Source: an uncultured Clostridia bacterium (GTDB taxonomy: Bacteria; Bacillota; Clostridia; TANB77; CAG-508). Taken from it: a stretch of 39,628 nt of DNA. Made by a program: the position numbers and the translations under genes. The notes beneath the pieces were generated by a model. The model was given only the letters and a program-made list of their open reading frames with translations. It did no database searches and was not told the DNA's origin. Location: positions 1 to 39,628 of the forward strand of contig CAKPCG010000016.1 of the NCBI GenBank assembly GCA_934141475.1, read 5' to 3'. This document shows, one piece after another, positions 31,020-39,144 of this stretch; position 1 is the first letter of the stretch; the number at the start of each line of letters is the position of its first letter.

Positions 31020-33389
31020 TTATTCATTTCCTTTCAAGCTTGTTACCATATCTATTTTTTTAACCTTTTTTGCAAGTATTTTAGAAACTATATAAGATAT
31101 AACAAAAGTTCCTATTGCTGCAATTATATAAGTTGTAACATTTATATGTGCTCCAAAATCATAACTTTCTTCAATTGCTGTTTTAAATATCCAATCTGTT
31201 AAATAATATCCTGCTGGCAATCCTAAAATTATGGATATTGTAGCTATTATATTATTTTGTTTTATGAATATTTTTTGAATTTGTTTATCTTTAAATCCTA
31301 AAACTTTTAATGTAGCAAATTGATATTGTTTTTCTGTATAAGACAATATACCTAAATTATATATAATTACAACTCCAAGAATAACAGCTATAACAATTAT
31401 AAGCATAATCATAGTTTTCATTGTTTCTAGCATTCCATTCATACCTTCTTTTAGTTTGTCTATATTAGATATTACTTCTACTCCTTCAATTTCTTTGTTG
31501 TTACTTAAGTCAACATTTGTATATAAAGAATCTGGTGTGTATTCAATTCCTAAGCTTTCTAAATATTTTCTTGTCATTGTTATATTTTGATTTTGTGGAT
31601 CTTTATTGAATCCTACTATTTTTGAAGTATAGTATTTATTATTTCCAGAAATATGCCATGATATTTCATCACCTATATTGTATCCTTTTGTTTTGGCTAA
31701 TTTGTATGTAACATATACTCCTGAATCATCATCCAAATTTATAAAATTATCTTTATTGTCAACAAATCTAATATATTCTTTACTATCTGTTACAAAAATG
31801 TTATTTGATTCTCTATTTCCATCTTTGTCTTTTATTTCTATATATAAGCTTTGTGATGTGTTATCTCCATATTTATTTGTTAAATCATTTGATAAATCCT
31901 TACTAATATCTGATTTTAAACTTAATTTATACTCAAAATTTAAAATTTTACTAAATTGCAAATCTATAAAGTAATTCATACTATCAAACATTCCCAAACT
32001 ACATACAATTAACATTGCACAAGCTGTAATTCCTACTATTCCTGTAATTGTTCTTGCTTTGTTTCTAAATATATCTCTTATATTCCATTTGGTGCTAAAA
32101 TTCATGTTTTTAAAAATTCCGATTGTTGTTATATTTAAAGAATTATTGTTTACTTTTGGAATTTCATTTCTTAATGTGTCTGCTGTATTTTCTTTTAAGA
32201 TCTTTCTTGTTGCTAAATATGTTACGAATGATACACATAATATTACAAGTATTGCAACTATATATGAATCATTTTTTATTATTGGCATTCCATTTGGTAT
32301 TTGGAAAAAGCTCATTTCTATTCCGATAAATACATTTCCAATAAAGAATCTACCAGCCAATAATCCAAATATTGAAGCTATTAGAGATATCCAAAAACTA
32401 TAGCCTATATAGTGTAATATAATTTTGTTTTTCTTAAAACCTAATGCTTTTAATGTTCCTATTTGTAGTCTTTGTTTTTTTACAACTCTTGTCATTGTAG
32501 TTACAACAGAAAGTAATGCAATAAATAAAAATAATCCAGAAAATACTCCTATATATGTTTCTCCCTCTTCTATTTCTCCTTGATATTGTGCATATGATGC
32601 TGTGTCTTCAATATTTATTAATACTGCATTTTCTATTTTATCTTCAATTTTGTTTTTCACTTCGTTCGTTTTATTTTTATCATCTATGTCTACCATTATA
32701 TAGTTATATTTTAGATAATCTTTATAGTTAAAATTACTTACCGCTTTATTAAATGTTTCAAGATCTTCTATATTCATTTCTTTCATTGCTTGTTTTTTTA
32801 TGTAATCTTCTATTTCATTTACACTTAAATAACCAAATCCAAATGATTTGTGGTCTGGATATATTTGTGATTCATCTTTTACATCATAAACATGGTCTGG
32901 CACATTTATAAGTCCTAATATTTTTTCTTCAAATGTGTACCCATCGTATTTTATTTTTAAAGTATCTCCTATTTTTAAGTTATTTTCTTTTGCAAAAAAG
33001 TTGTCTAGCCATATACCTTTTTGGTTTTCGCTAAATTTTTCTCCATCTACAATATAGAATTTTGATATTTCATTTGATTCTATAAAATTCATTGATAATG
33101 TAATATCACTATCATTTTCTAATACACCATTTACAGTTAATTTTCCCTCTGCATTTTTTACATTATCTATATTTTTTATTGTGTCTATATTTTCTTTAGT
33201 TAATGCTCCCATTACATTTAAATCCTGTAAATTATAATCTCCATAAAAGTTATTAGCTGTTTGTTTCATTCCTTCCATATAGCTTTCTATTCCGCTATAT
33301 GCCATAACTCCTATAAGAACCATTAAAAATATTGTTATGAATTGTGATAGGTTTTGTTTAATATCTCTAATCATCTTTCTTCTTAACAT
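31020..33389 (-). CDS. FtsX-family ABC transporter permease (two FtsX domains)
   Basis: The 789 residues have an N-terminal membrane helix (about 14-32) and a large extracellular domain (to about 275). Three helices around 280-395 and another near 445-466 follow. A second extracellular domain and three C-terminal helices complete the protein. The arrangement has two FtsX-type domains, as in the YknZ/BceB-like permeases that expel or sense lipids or antimicrobial peptides. The adjacent ATPase lies just upstream (stop TAG, one base, then ATG). The expression pattern is likely set by the TetR repressor encoded divergently. The substrate is unknown. Confidence 0.9.
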   Translation of the reverse strand: MLRRKMIRDIKQNLSQFITIFLMVLIGVMAYSGIESYMEGMKQTANNFYGDYNLQDLNVMGALTKENIDTIKNIDNVKNAEGKLTVNGVLENDSDITLSMNFIESNEISKFYIVDGEKFSENQKGIWLDNFFAKENNLKIGDTLKIKYDGYTFEEKILGLINVPDHVYDVKDESQIYPDHKSFGFGYLSVNEIEDYIKKQAMKEMNIEDLETFNKAVSNFNYKDYLKYNYIMVDIDDKNKTNEVKNKIEDKIENAVLINIEDTASYAQYQGEIEEGETYIGVFSGLFLFIALLSVVTTMTRVVKKQRLQIGTLKALGFKKNKIILHYIGYSFWISLIASIFGLLAGRFFIGNVFIGIEMSFFQIPNGMPIIKNDSYIVAILVILCVSFVTYLATRKILKENTADTLRNEIPKVNNNSLNITTIGIFKNMNFSTKWNIRDIFRNKARTITGIVGITACAMLIVCSLGMFDSMNYFIDLQFSKILNFEYKLSLKSDISKDLSNDLTNKYGDNTSQSLYIEIKDKDGNRESNNIFVTDSKEYIRFVDNKDNFINLDDDSGVYVTYKLAKTKGYNIGDEISWHISGNNKYYTSKIVGFNKDPQNQNITMTRKYLESLGIEYTPDSLYTNVDLSNNKEIEGVEVISNIDKLKEGMNGMLETMKTMIMLIIVIAVILGVVIIYNLGILSYTEKQYQFATLKVLGFKDKQIQKIFIKQNNIIATISIILGLPAGYYLTDWIFKTAIEESYDFGAHINVTTYIIAAIGTFVISYIVSKILAKKVKKIDMVTSLKGNE

Positions 33390-33390
33390 A

Positions 33391-34102
33391 CTACCATTTC
33401 ACCTCATCAATCTTTTTAGGATTTGGATTTTTGGTTACACTTTCAATTTTTCCATTTTTTACTCTTATTACTGTGTCTGCAATTTCTGCAAATAAACTGT
33501 TATGTGTTACAATAATTACTGTATTTGCTCCGGTTGTTTCCATCACATTGTTTTTTTAGTAATTTTAAAACTTCTACACCTGTTACAGAATCTAATGCTC
33601 CTGTAGGTTCGTCACATAATAGTAGTTTTGGATTTTTAGCTATTGCCCTTGCAATTGAAACTCTTTGTTGTTCACCTCCAGATAGTTGGTTTGGAAATTT
33701 GTTCATATGTTTTTCTAATCCTACAGCTTTTAAAGCTTCTTTACTGTCATTTCCATTTTTTACTACATCCTTAATCAATTCTACATTTTCTAATACTGTA
33801 AGTGTTGGTAATATATTATAAAATTGGAAAATGAATCCAATATTTTCTGCTCTATATTCACTTAGTTTATTTTCATTATATTTTGAAATATCTTCTCCAT
33901 CAATTTCTATACTACCTTTAGTTGGTACATCCATTCCTCCAATTAAATTTAATAAAGTTGATTTTCCAGCTCCAGATGGCCCAAGTATTACAACAAATTC
34001 TCCTTGGTCTATTGATAAATCAATATTGTCTAATGCTTTAAATTCCTTTTCGCCTGTATTATAAATCTTACTTACATTTTTTATTTCTACTATTTTTTTC
34101 AT
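33391..34102 (-). pseudogene. MacB/LolD-type ABC ATPase, one frameshift near the C-terminus
   Basis: From ATG 34102 the frame runs 200 codons with Walker A GPSGAGKST (about 40-48), the signature LSGGEQQRVSIARA and Walker B LLLCDEPTGALD. At 33540/33541 there is an extra G on the coding strand (GAT-G-GAA). It converts the rest into a short wrong tail. Removing it restores NTVIIVTHNSLFAEIADTVI (the H-loop region), an ending like NPNPKKIDEVKW, and a stop at 33391, one base ahead of the permease start. The permease would otherwise lack a working H-loop ATPase. Ribosome site: AAAGGAGG. It probably pairs with the permease. Confidence 0.85.
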
Positions 34103-34118
34103 ATGACCTCCTTTTATT

Positions 34119-34138
34119 ATATGAAATATGTTTCATAT
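34119..34138. promoter_or_regulatory. TetR operator 1
   Basis: A perfect palindrome, TATGAAA-TATG-TTTCATA within ATATGAAATATGTTTCATAT. It lies just after the -10 box of the minus-strand promoter (34148-34153), where a bound repressor would block transcription of the ABC operon. Confidence 0.75.
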
Positions 34139-34147
34139 TCTTGTTTG

Positions 34148-34176
34148 ATTATATATTTATATCAAAATAAAGTCAA
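34148..34176 (-). promoter_or_regulatory. Promoter of the ABC-ZIP-gpmA operon
   Basis: On the minus strand there is TTGACT (34176-34171), a 17-base spacer, and TATAAT (34153-34148). Operator 1 lies downstream and operator 2 just upstream, so both promoters may be jointly controlled. Confidence 0.75.
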
Positions 34177-34180
34177 TAGG

Positions 34181-34200
34181 ATATGAAATATTTTTCACAT
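34181..34200. promoter_or_regulatory. TetR operator 2
   Basis: A near copy of operator 1: ATATGAAATATTTTTCACAT. It sits three bases upstream of the -35 box of the tetR promoter. Occupancy here would let the repressor control its own gene. Confidence 0.7.
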
Positions 34201-34203
34201 TTC

Positions 34204-34232
34204 TTGACTTTTATTTTTTTCAATTGTATAAT
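34204..34232 (+). promoter_or_regulatory. Promoter of the tetR-type regulator
   Basis: On the plus strand there is TTGACT (34204-34209), a 17-base spacer, and TATAAT (34227-34232), about 32 bases ahead of the start codon. Confidence 0.78.
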
Positions 34233-34263
34233 TAATCCAACTTTTATTTTGGAGGCATATTTT

Positions 34264-34872
34264 ATGAGCGAATATGAAATTAGAAAACCTATGCAAAAAA
34301 GGTCTATAGAAAAAAAAGAAAAAATTATTGAATCTGGTTTTGAATTAATTTGTGAAAAAGGATATTATAATACAAATACTGCCGAAATTGCTAAAAATGC
34401 TGGTGTATCAACAGGAATAGTATACCAATATTTTAAAGATAAACATGATATTTTAATCGAGGCTTTAAAAAAATATGCAGATAATATATTTTATCCAATG
34501 CTTAATATTCCAATAAAAGAATTTGATAAAATTGATTTATCTGAAATTATAAGAAAAATGATAGATAGTTTTATTACAAATCACAAACTTTCTCAATCTG
34601 CACATGAGGAAATTATGGCTATGGCTCACTTAGACAAAGACGTTGCTTTTTATTTTAATAAAAGAGAAATGCAAATGACAGAAAAAATATATGATTTATT
34701 GGTAAAAAACGGTTTTGATAGTAAAGATTTAATGGAAAAATCACATATTTGTATAGGTTTAATTGATAATTTATGTCACGAAATTGTTTATCATAAACAT
34801 AGTGAACTTAATTATGAAATAATGACTAATATTTGTATTAACACAATTGTGCACATTTTTAATAAAGATTAG
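34264..34872 (+). CDS. TetR-family transcriptional repressor
   Basis: The start at 34264 is set by TTTGGAGGC, nine bases ahead; the longer frame from 34183 runs through the promoter. The 202 residues have an N-terminal TetR helix-turn-helix, with KKEKIIESGFELICEKGYYN and TAEIAKNAGVSTGIVYQYFKDK (about 20-65). A helical ligand-binding C-terminus without a clear subfamily follows. It is divergent from the ABC ATPase gene with two matching palindromes in the gap, so it most likely represses that operon and itself. The ligand is unknown; FtsX-type exporters suggest a drug, lipid or peptide signal. Confidence 0.93.
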   Translation: MSEYEIRKPMQKRSIEKKEKIIESGFELICEKGYYNTNTAEIAKNAGVSTGIVYQYFKDKHDILIEALKKYADNIFYPMLNIPIKEFDKIDLSEIIRKMIDSFITNHKLSQSAHEEIMAMAHLDKDVAFYFNKREMQMTEKIYDLLVKNGFDSKDLMEKSHICIGLIDNLCHEIVYHKHSELNYEIMTNICINTIVHIFNKD

Positions 34873-34883
34873 CTATAAAAACG

Positions 34884-34920
34884 AGCCAAAATTATAAACT
34901 TTTTAGTTAATAATTTTGGC
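34884..34920. terminator. Hairpin between tetR and the second ABC ATPase
   Basis: The 11-base arms GCCAAAATTAT and ATAATTTTGGC with a 15-base loop, where convergent genes end. It can serve both, though the T-run after it is weak. Confidence 0.6.
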
Positions 34921-34945
34921 ACTACAATCTTTTTTATAATTTTTC

Positions 34946-35647
34946 CTACCATTCAATTTGTTCTACAGATAACGGATTTTGGTTTGTTTCAATTCTTTCT
35001 GCTGTTCCATTTTTAAAATGTATTACTTTATCTGCCATAGGTGCTATTGCCGCATTGTGTGTTACTATAATTACTGTTATATTATTTTTTCTGCAAGTAT
35101 CTTGTAGTAACTTTAAAATTTGTTTTCCTGTTTTATAGTCTAATGCTCCCGTAGGCTCATCACATAACAATATTTTTGGATTTTTAGCTACAGCTCTTGC
35201 AATTGCAACTCTTTGTTGTTCTCCTCCAGAAAGTTGTGCTGGAAAGTTTTTTATTCTGTTTTCTAATCCTACATCTTTCAAAACCTCTTTAGGATCTAAT
35301 GGCTTTTTTGATATTTCTGTTGCAAGTTCTACATTTTCAAGTGCTGTTAAATTTTGTACTAAATTGTAAAATTGGAATACAAAACCTATATCGTTTCTCC
35401 TATATTCTGTTAATTGTTTTCTATTATAATTTGTAATATCTCTATTACCAATCTTCACTTTTCCGTGAGTGCAGTTATCCATACCTCCTAATATATTAAG
35501 TGCTGTAGTTTTTCCTGCACCAGATGGTCCAACAATTACAACTAATTCTCCTTTTTCAATATTAAAATTCGTATTATCTAATGCCCTAATTGTTACTTCT
35601 CCCATTTTATATTCTTTATAAACATTTTCAAATTCAATATATGACAT
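34946..35647 (-). CDS. MacB/LolD-type ABC ATPase without adjacent permease
   Basis: The 233 residues show Walker A GPSGAGKTT (about 40-48), the signature LSGGEQQRVAIARA, Walker B LLCDEPTGALD and the H-loop IIVTHN. It is a close paralogue of the ATPase at 33.4-34.1 kb, down to the C-terminal tail (NQNPLSVEQIEW here, NPNPKKIDEVKW there). No permease gene adjoins it. Either it works with the FtsX permease 1.5 kb away or its partner is elsewhere. It follows the HAD phosphatase gene by 21 bases. Because the other ATPase is frameshifted as written, this intact paralogue could supply the ATPase role. Confidence 0.9.
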   Translation of the reverse strand: MSYIEFENVYKEYKMGEVTIRALDNTNFNIEKGELVVIVGPSGAGKTTALNILGGMDNCTHGKVKIGNRDITNYNRKQLTEYRRNDIGFVFQFYNLVQNLTALENVELATEISKKPLDPKEVLKDVGLENRIKNFPAQLSGGEQQRVAIARAVAKNPKILLCDEPTGALDYKTGKQILKLLQDTCRKNNITVIIVTHNAAIAPMADKVIHFKNGTAERIETNQNPLSVEQIEW

Positions 35648-35668
35648 TTTTTCACCTCTATTATATAC

Positions 35669-36484
35669 TTATAAATAATTTTCTAAAAAAAACTTAATAC
35701 CATTTTCTTTATTACTTTTCTCGGTAATATATTTTGACTTTTCCTTAACTTCTTTTAAGGCGTTTTTCATTGCTACACCTATTCCACACTTTTCTATCAT
35801 ATCTATATCATTTAGTCCATCTCCAAAAGCAATAATATCTTTATTTTCTACTTTTTCTATTTGTGATATTTTATATATTCCGCCATATTTTTCAACACCT
35901 TTTATAAATATTTCAATCCATTTTTCATCATCAAATGAATCTTGCATTATTTTTATATCTAAACTTGGATATTTTTTTATAAATTTTTCTAAATATTCGT
36001 CCACAAATTTATTACTATAAAAAGATGCAGAAATATGTGTAACATTATTTATATTTTTAAACATTTCTTTTTCATCACTATAAATTTTTACATATTCATT
36101 CTTAGAAGAATATGTTTTTGTATATGCATATATAAAATCTTTTTCGCAAATATTTATATGACTAAACTTATTTTCATCAAATTGTTCTATTATATCTTTT
36201 GCTATTTCTTTAGAAATTGTTTTAGAATACACTTCATCCCAATTTTTAGAATCTATATTATTTTTATACACTGCAGAACCTGCGGAAGATACAATATAAT
36301 TTGCAAAATATGCTCCATCTGTTGCAACTAATGCAGCCTTTAAAATTCTACCTGTTGCAATAGCTATTATATAGCCTTTGGATTTTAATTTACTTAAATA
36401 ATCTTTTGTTTCATTATCTACACATCCATTTTCATTTAATAATGTTCCATCTAAATCCATAACTATCATTTTTTTGCTGTCCAA
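35669..36484 (-). CDS. Cof-type HAD-IIB phosphatase
   Basis: This cytosolic phosphatase of the HAD superfamily acts on sugar phosphates or related compounds; the specific substrate is not readable. The 271 residues contain motif I DLDGTLL (D10 and D12, counting from the first codon), motif II ATGR (TGR after IAIA), a lysine in the IIB cap region, and motif III-IV GDGLNDIDM. The frame opens with TTG at 36484, with AAGGG upstream. An inner ATG five codons on would also keep motif I. The second ABC ATPase gene follows closely. Confidence 0.9.
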   Translation of the reverse strand: MDSKKMIVMDLDGTLLNENGCVDNETKDYLSKLKSKGYIIAIATGRILKAALVATDGAYFANYIVSSAGSAVYKNNIDSKNWDEVYSKTISKEIAKDIIEQFDENKFSHINICEKDFIYAYTKTYSSKNEYVKIYSDEKEMFKNINNVTHISASFYSNKFVDEYLEKFIKKYPSLDIKIMQDSFDDEKWIEIFIKGVEKYGGIYKISQIEKVENKDIIAFGDGLNDIDMIEKCGIGVAMKNALKEVKEKSKYITEKSNKENGIKFFLENYL

Positions 36485-36553
36485 TTTTTTTCAATCCCTT
36501 CTTTTTTGCATTTATTATTTGCTAAAAACTTTATTTATTATACAACAACTAAA

Positions 36554-36601
36554 TAAAAAAAGTAAGAGTAAATGCCAAAATTCTAAACATTTACTCTTAC
36601 T
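36554..36601 (-). terminator. Terminator of the protease gene
   Basis: The 14-base arms AGTAAGAGTAAATG and CATTTACTCTTACT are perfect. On the minus strand a TTTTTTATTT tail follows. It lies about 75 bases after the stop codon at 36675. Confidence 0.85.
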
Positions 36602-36674
36602 AAATTACCTGTTTCTTCAAACTAACAGTTTTTTACTGCAATAGCAGTACTTTTTTGATAATTTTAAGTTATTT

Positions 36675-38666
36675 TTAAGAATTACTATTCTCAAATATTT
36701 TTTCCAGTTCTACCTTTGACAACATTCCTTTTTCTACAAGATTGTCTACCAATCTTTCAAGCTCACTATTATGACTTCTTAAAATCTGATCAGCATATAA
36801 TTTTGCATTGTCAAGAATTTTGTCAATCTCTAAACTTATTTTTTCAATAAGCCTTTCAGTATACATAGGGTTATCACATTCTCTTAAATATACCCTGTTT
36901 TCTGAAAACTGCTCATCTAAGCCATAACGTGTAACCATATCTTTTGCAATTTTGGTAGCTTTGGCCAAATCCGAGTTAGCCCCTGCAGAAAGCTCCTTTG
37001 TATAGATTTTTTCTGCTCTTCTTCCACCTAATAATTTTGCAATCATCTGAATATAATATTCTCTATTTGCTGAAGGTGTTTCATCTTCGTCCTGTTCAAA
37101 CACATTCACTCCTAAATAGTCTTCAGCCGGCATAATTGAAATTGCAAGTGTACGGTAACTCTTAAGCTCTGGTGAAAAATGCTGAACTATATAATGACCA
37201 GCTTCATGATATGCAACCGCTCTTTTTTGATTATTAGACATTTTTTCAAACTGTTTTTTTCTAATTGCGAAATTTGCTAAAATATCTTCTTTTTCAACTA
37301 CGTTTTTTCCATTAATCTCAGCTCCTGCCATTGATCTATCGATCAAATCTAAGGTTCTATCCGGATTTTTGGTCTCATAGTTAAAACATGCTGCATTTAA
37401 AATAGCAAAATCTACCATTTTTCTTGAAATCTTAACTCTATGAAATACCTCAAGGTTAAAAATTTGATTTTTAATCATATCATAAAGCTCTTCTGATTTT
37501 GGCTCATTAACAATAATCTTTTCAAATCTTCTTTTTAATGCTCCATCTTTTGAGAAATATTTTTCATATTCATCAAAAGTTGTAGCTCCTATTACTTGTG
37601 TATCTCCTCTAGCCAAAATTGGTTTTAAGGCATTTGCTAAATCCATTTCTCCATCTTTACAAGCTCCTGCTCCTAAAATGGTATGGATTTCATCAATAAA
37701 TAAAATGCAGTTTGGATTATTTTCCAAGAATTTTACCAATTCCTGAAAACGTTCCTCAGCCATGCCTCTGTATTTTGTTCCTGCTACAATCGATGTGACA
37801 TCAAGTGCCAAAACTTTGGCATCTTTAAATCTGCTAAAGCAATTTCCTTTTACAATGTCATACACAAATTTTTCAACGATTGCTGTTTTACCCACTCCGG
37901 GATATCCTACCAAAATGGCATTTCTTTTTGTAGCTTTGGCTAAAATTTTGGTTAATGCTGCTGTTTCTTCATCTCTTCCAAGAATTTTGCAAAATTCATC
38001 ATCTGGTGAATATTTGTTATTTAATACTGTTAAAAAATTTGCTAATTTTCTTGGAAGTAAAAATTCTTCTGTTGATTCAACATATGGTGCATCAGCAACT
38101 GTTTTGGGAAGCACAGCGTCTTTTCCTAAGAAAAAGATTATAAAGTCTAAGTACATATCTGGTAATACTTCTGAAAATGCAGCTAACATATAAGCATTAG
38201 TAATTTCTGTATCATTATACATTTCGTCTGCTATTTTTTCTGCCTTTTCATAAACATCAAACAACTCAGCTGTAATTAAAAAATCTAATACAGTATTGTC
38301 CCCATTAAGTATAATTGAAAATTCTACAAAGACCTCCTCTATTTCTTCATTCTTCTCCAAAACAAATTTAGTTAATGTAGAACCATCCTGCACTTTATCT
38401 TCTTTTTTTACATTCTTCATAAATTCATTGTACTTTTTTGCTCTTTCCTTTTCTTCTTTATCATGTTTAAGAAAAAACTCACAAGATTTTTGTACAATAT
38501 CTTTGTGCTCCATTCCCTGTTTAATAAGATAGCTGTGCAGTGGACTATCGGCCATAGTTGCAAGAGTTCCAAGTGCAATTGTCTCTGGAATATATTTTAA
38601 ACCATTCCGTTCTGAAACCTCCTTTGAAATTGTGAATAAGTTGATGGTATTACTGTTAATCTTCAT
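36675..38666 (-). CDS. Chimeric AAA+ protease: ClpA/ClpC-type ATPase with FtsH-type M41 peptidase
   Basis: The start is taken at 38666, behind GGAGG spaced 8 bases; the open frame extends to 38690. The 663 residues have three parts. Residues 1-220 resemble a Clp N-domain-like helical region and linker. Residues about 225-430 are a ClpA/B/C D1-type AAA+ module: Walker A GYPGVGKT (254-261), pore loop KYRGMAEER, Walker B ILFIDE (321-326), ATTFDEYEKY and the arginine finger KRRFEK. Residues about 470-655 are an FtsH-type M41 peptidase with HEAGH (487-491) and a third zinc ligand D566 in SAGANSDLAKATKIA. There is no membrane helix, unlike FtsH. The result should be a soluble ATP-driven zinc protease. 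It is not FtsH (different AAA+) and not ClpC (no separate ClpP). Codon use is less AT-extreme than nearby genes. Confidence 0.9.
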   Translation of the reverse strand: MKINSNTINLFTISKEVSERNGLKYIPETIALGTLATMADSPLHSYLIKQGMEHKDIVQKSCEFFLKHDKEEKERAKKYNEFMKNVKKEDKVQDGSTLTKFVLEKNEEIEEVFVEFSIILNGDNTVLDFLITAELFDVYEKAEKIADEMYNDTEITNAYMLAAFSEVLPDMYLDFIIFFLGKDAVLPKTVADAPYVESTEEFLLPRKLANFLTVLNNKYSPDDEFCKILGRDEETAALTKILAKATKRNAILVGYPGVGKTAIVEKFVYDIVKGNCFSRFKDAKVLALDVTSIVAGTKYRGMAEERFQELVKFLENNPNCILFIDEIHTILGAGACKDGEMDLANALKPILARGDTQVIGATTFDEYEKYFSKDGALKRRFEKIIVNEPKSEELYDMIKNQIFNLEVFHRVKISRKMVDFAILNAACFNYETKNPDRTLDLIDRSMAGAEINGKNVVEKEDILANFAIRKKQFEKMSNNQKRAVAYHEAGHYIVQHFSPELKSYRTLAISIMPAEDYLGVNVFEQDEDETPSANREYYIQMIAKLLGGRRAEKIYTKELSAGANSDLAKATKIAKDMVTRYGLDEQFSENRVYLRECDNPMYTERLIEKISLEIDKILDNAKLYADQILRSHNSELERLVDNLVEKGMLSKVELEKIFENSNS

Positions 38667-38700
38667 AACTTTTACCTCCATGCATATCAACTTTGTGACA

Positions 38701-38740
38701 GTAACATAATAATGTTACACCCTGATTATCAAATTGTCAA
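38701..38740 (-). promoter_or_regulatory. Promoter with palindromic operator of the protease gene
   Basis: On the minus strand TTGACA (38740-38735), a 17-base spacer and TAACAT (38717-38712) form a promoter. The palindrome GTAACAT-AATA-ATGTTAC (38701-38718) covers the -10 box, so a bound repressor would block it. It is neither the CIRCE element nor a typical CtsR direct repeat. The binding protein is unknown. Confidence 0.65.
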
Positions 38741-38798
38741 TAGTTTTATATCTTGTTTTTCTATGCTTTAAGCATGTTTTAATCTTTTTTTATCATTT

Positions 38799-39050
38799 TT
38801 AATATTCATATATATTGGCTTTTAAAATAATTTTTTGAATTTTAGTTTTTTCGTCTAATGATACTTCCCACAAACTTCCTACAATACTTTTCTTTACTTT
38901 AAATTCTTTTGTAGGCTCTCCTAGTATTTTATTCAATTTTCTTTGTAAATTTGGTTTATTTGTATATATAGATAATATATTTTCATTATACATTACATTT
39001 ATTGTTGTTTCTATTTCTTCTTTTGGTAGTTCTTTATAAATTTTGTTCAT
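38799..39050 (-). CDS. Hypothetical protein, 83 aa
   Basis: The start is taken at 39050. The longer frame begins ATGAGGGATAAT, in which GAGGG serves as the ribosome site of the inner ATG. The protein is soluble and charged, with a likely alternating strand-helix pattern (ETTINVMYNENILSIYTN; LQRKLNKILGE; VSLDEKTKIQKIILKA). I do not recognise the family. It follows the secG terminator and has no partner that hints at its role. Confidence 0.55.
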   Translation of the reverse strand: MNKIYKELPKEEIETTINVMYNENILSIYTNKPNLQRKLNKILGEPTKEFKVKKSIVGSLWEVSLDEKTKIQKIILKANIYEY

Positions 39051-39081
39051 ATTATCCCTCATTTTTATATTATTTTAAACA

Positions 39082-39119
39082 TAAAAATATTGAGGACACA
39101 AACAATCTTGTACCTCAAT
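39082..39119 (-). terminator. Terminator of secG
   Basis: The arms ATTGAGG and CCTCAAT flank a 17-base stretch that can pair further (ACA with TGT). On the minus strand ATTTTTATG follows. It lies about 26 bases past the secG stop. Confidence 0.6.
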
Positions 39120-39144
39120 TATTTTCATTATTTTAATCTCTTTA

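Noticed and set aside
36634..36656. Plus-strand hairpin TACTGC/GCAGTA followed by six T
   Set aside because: It has terminator form but no plus-strand gene ends near it; the stem is 6 bases. It may be chance or a remnant.
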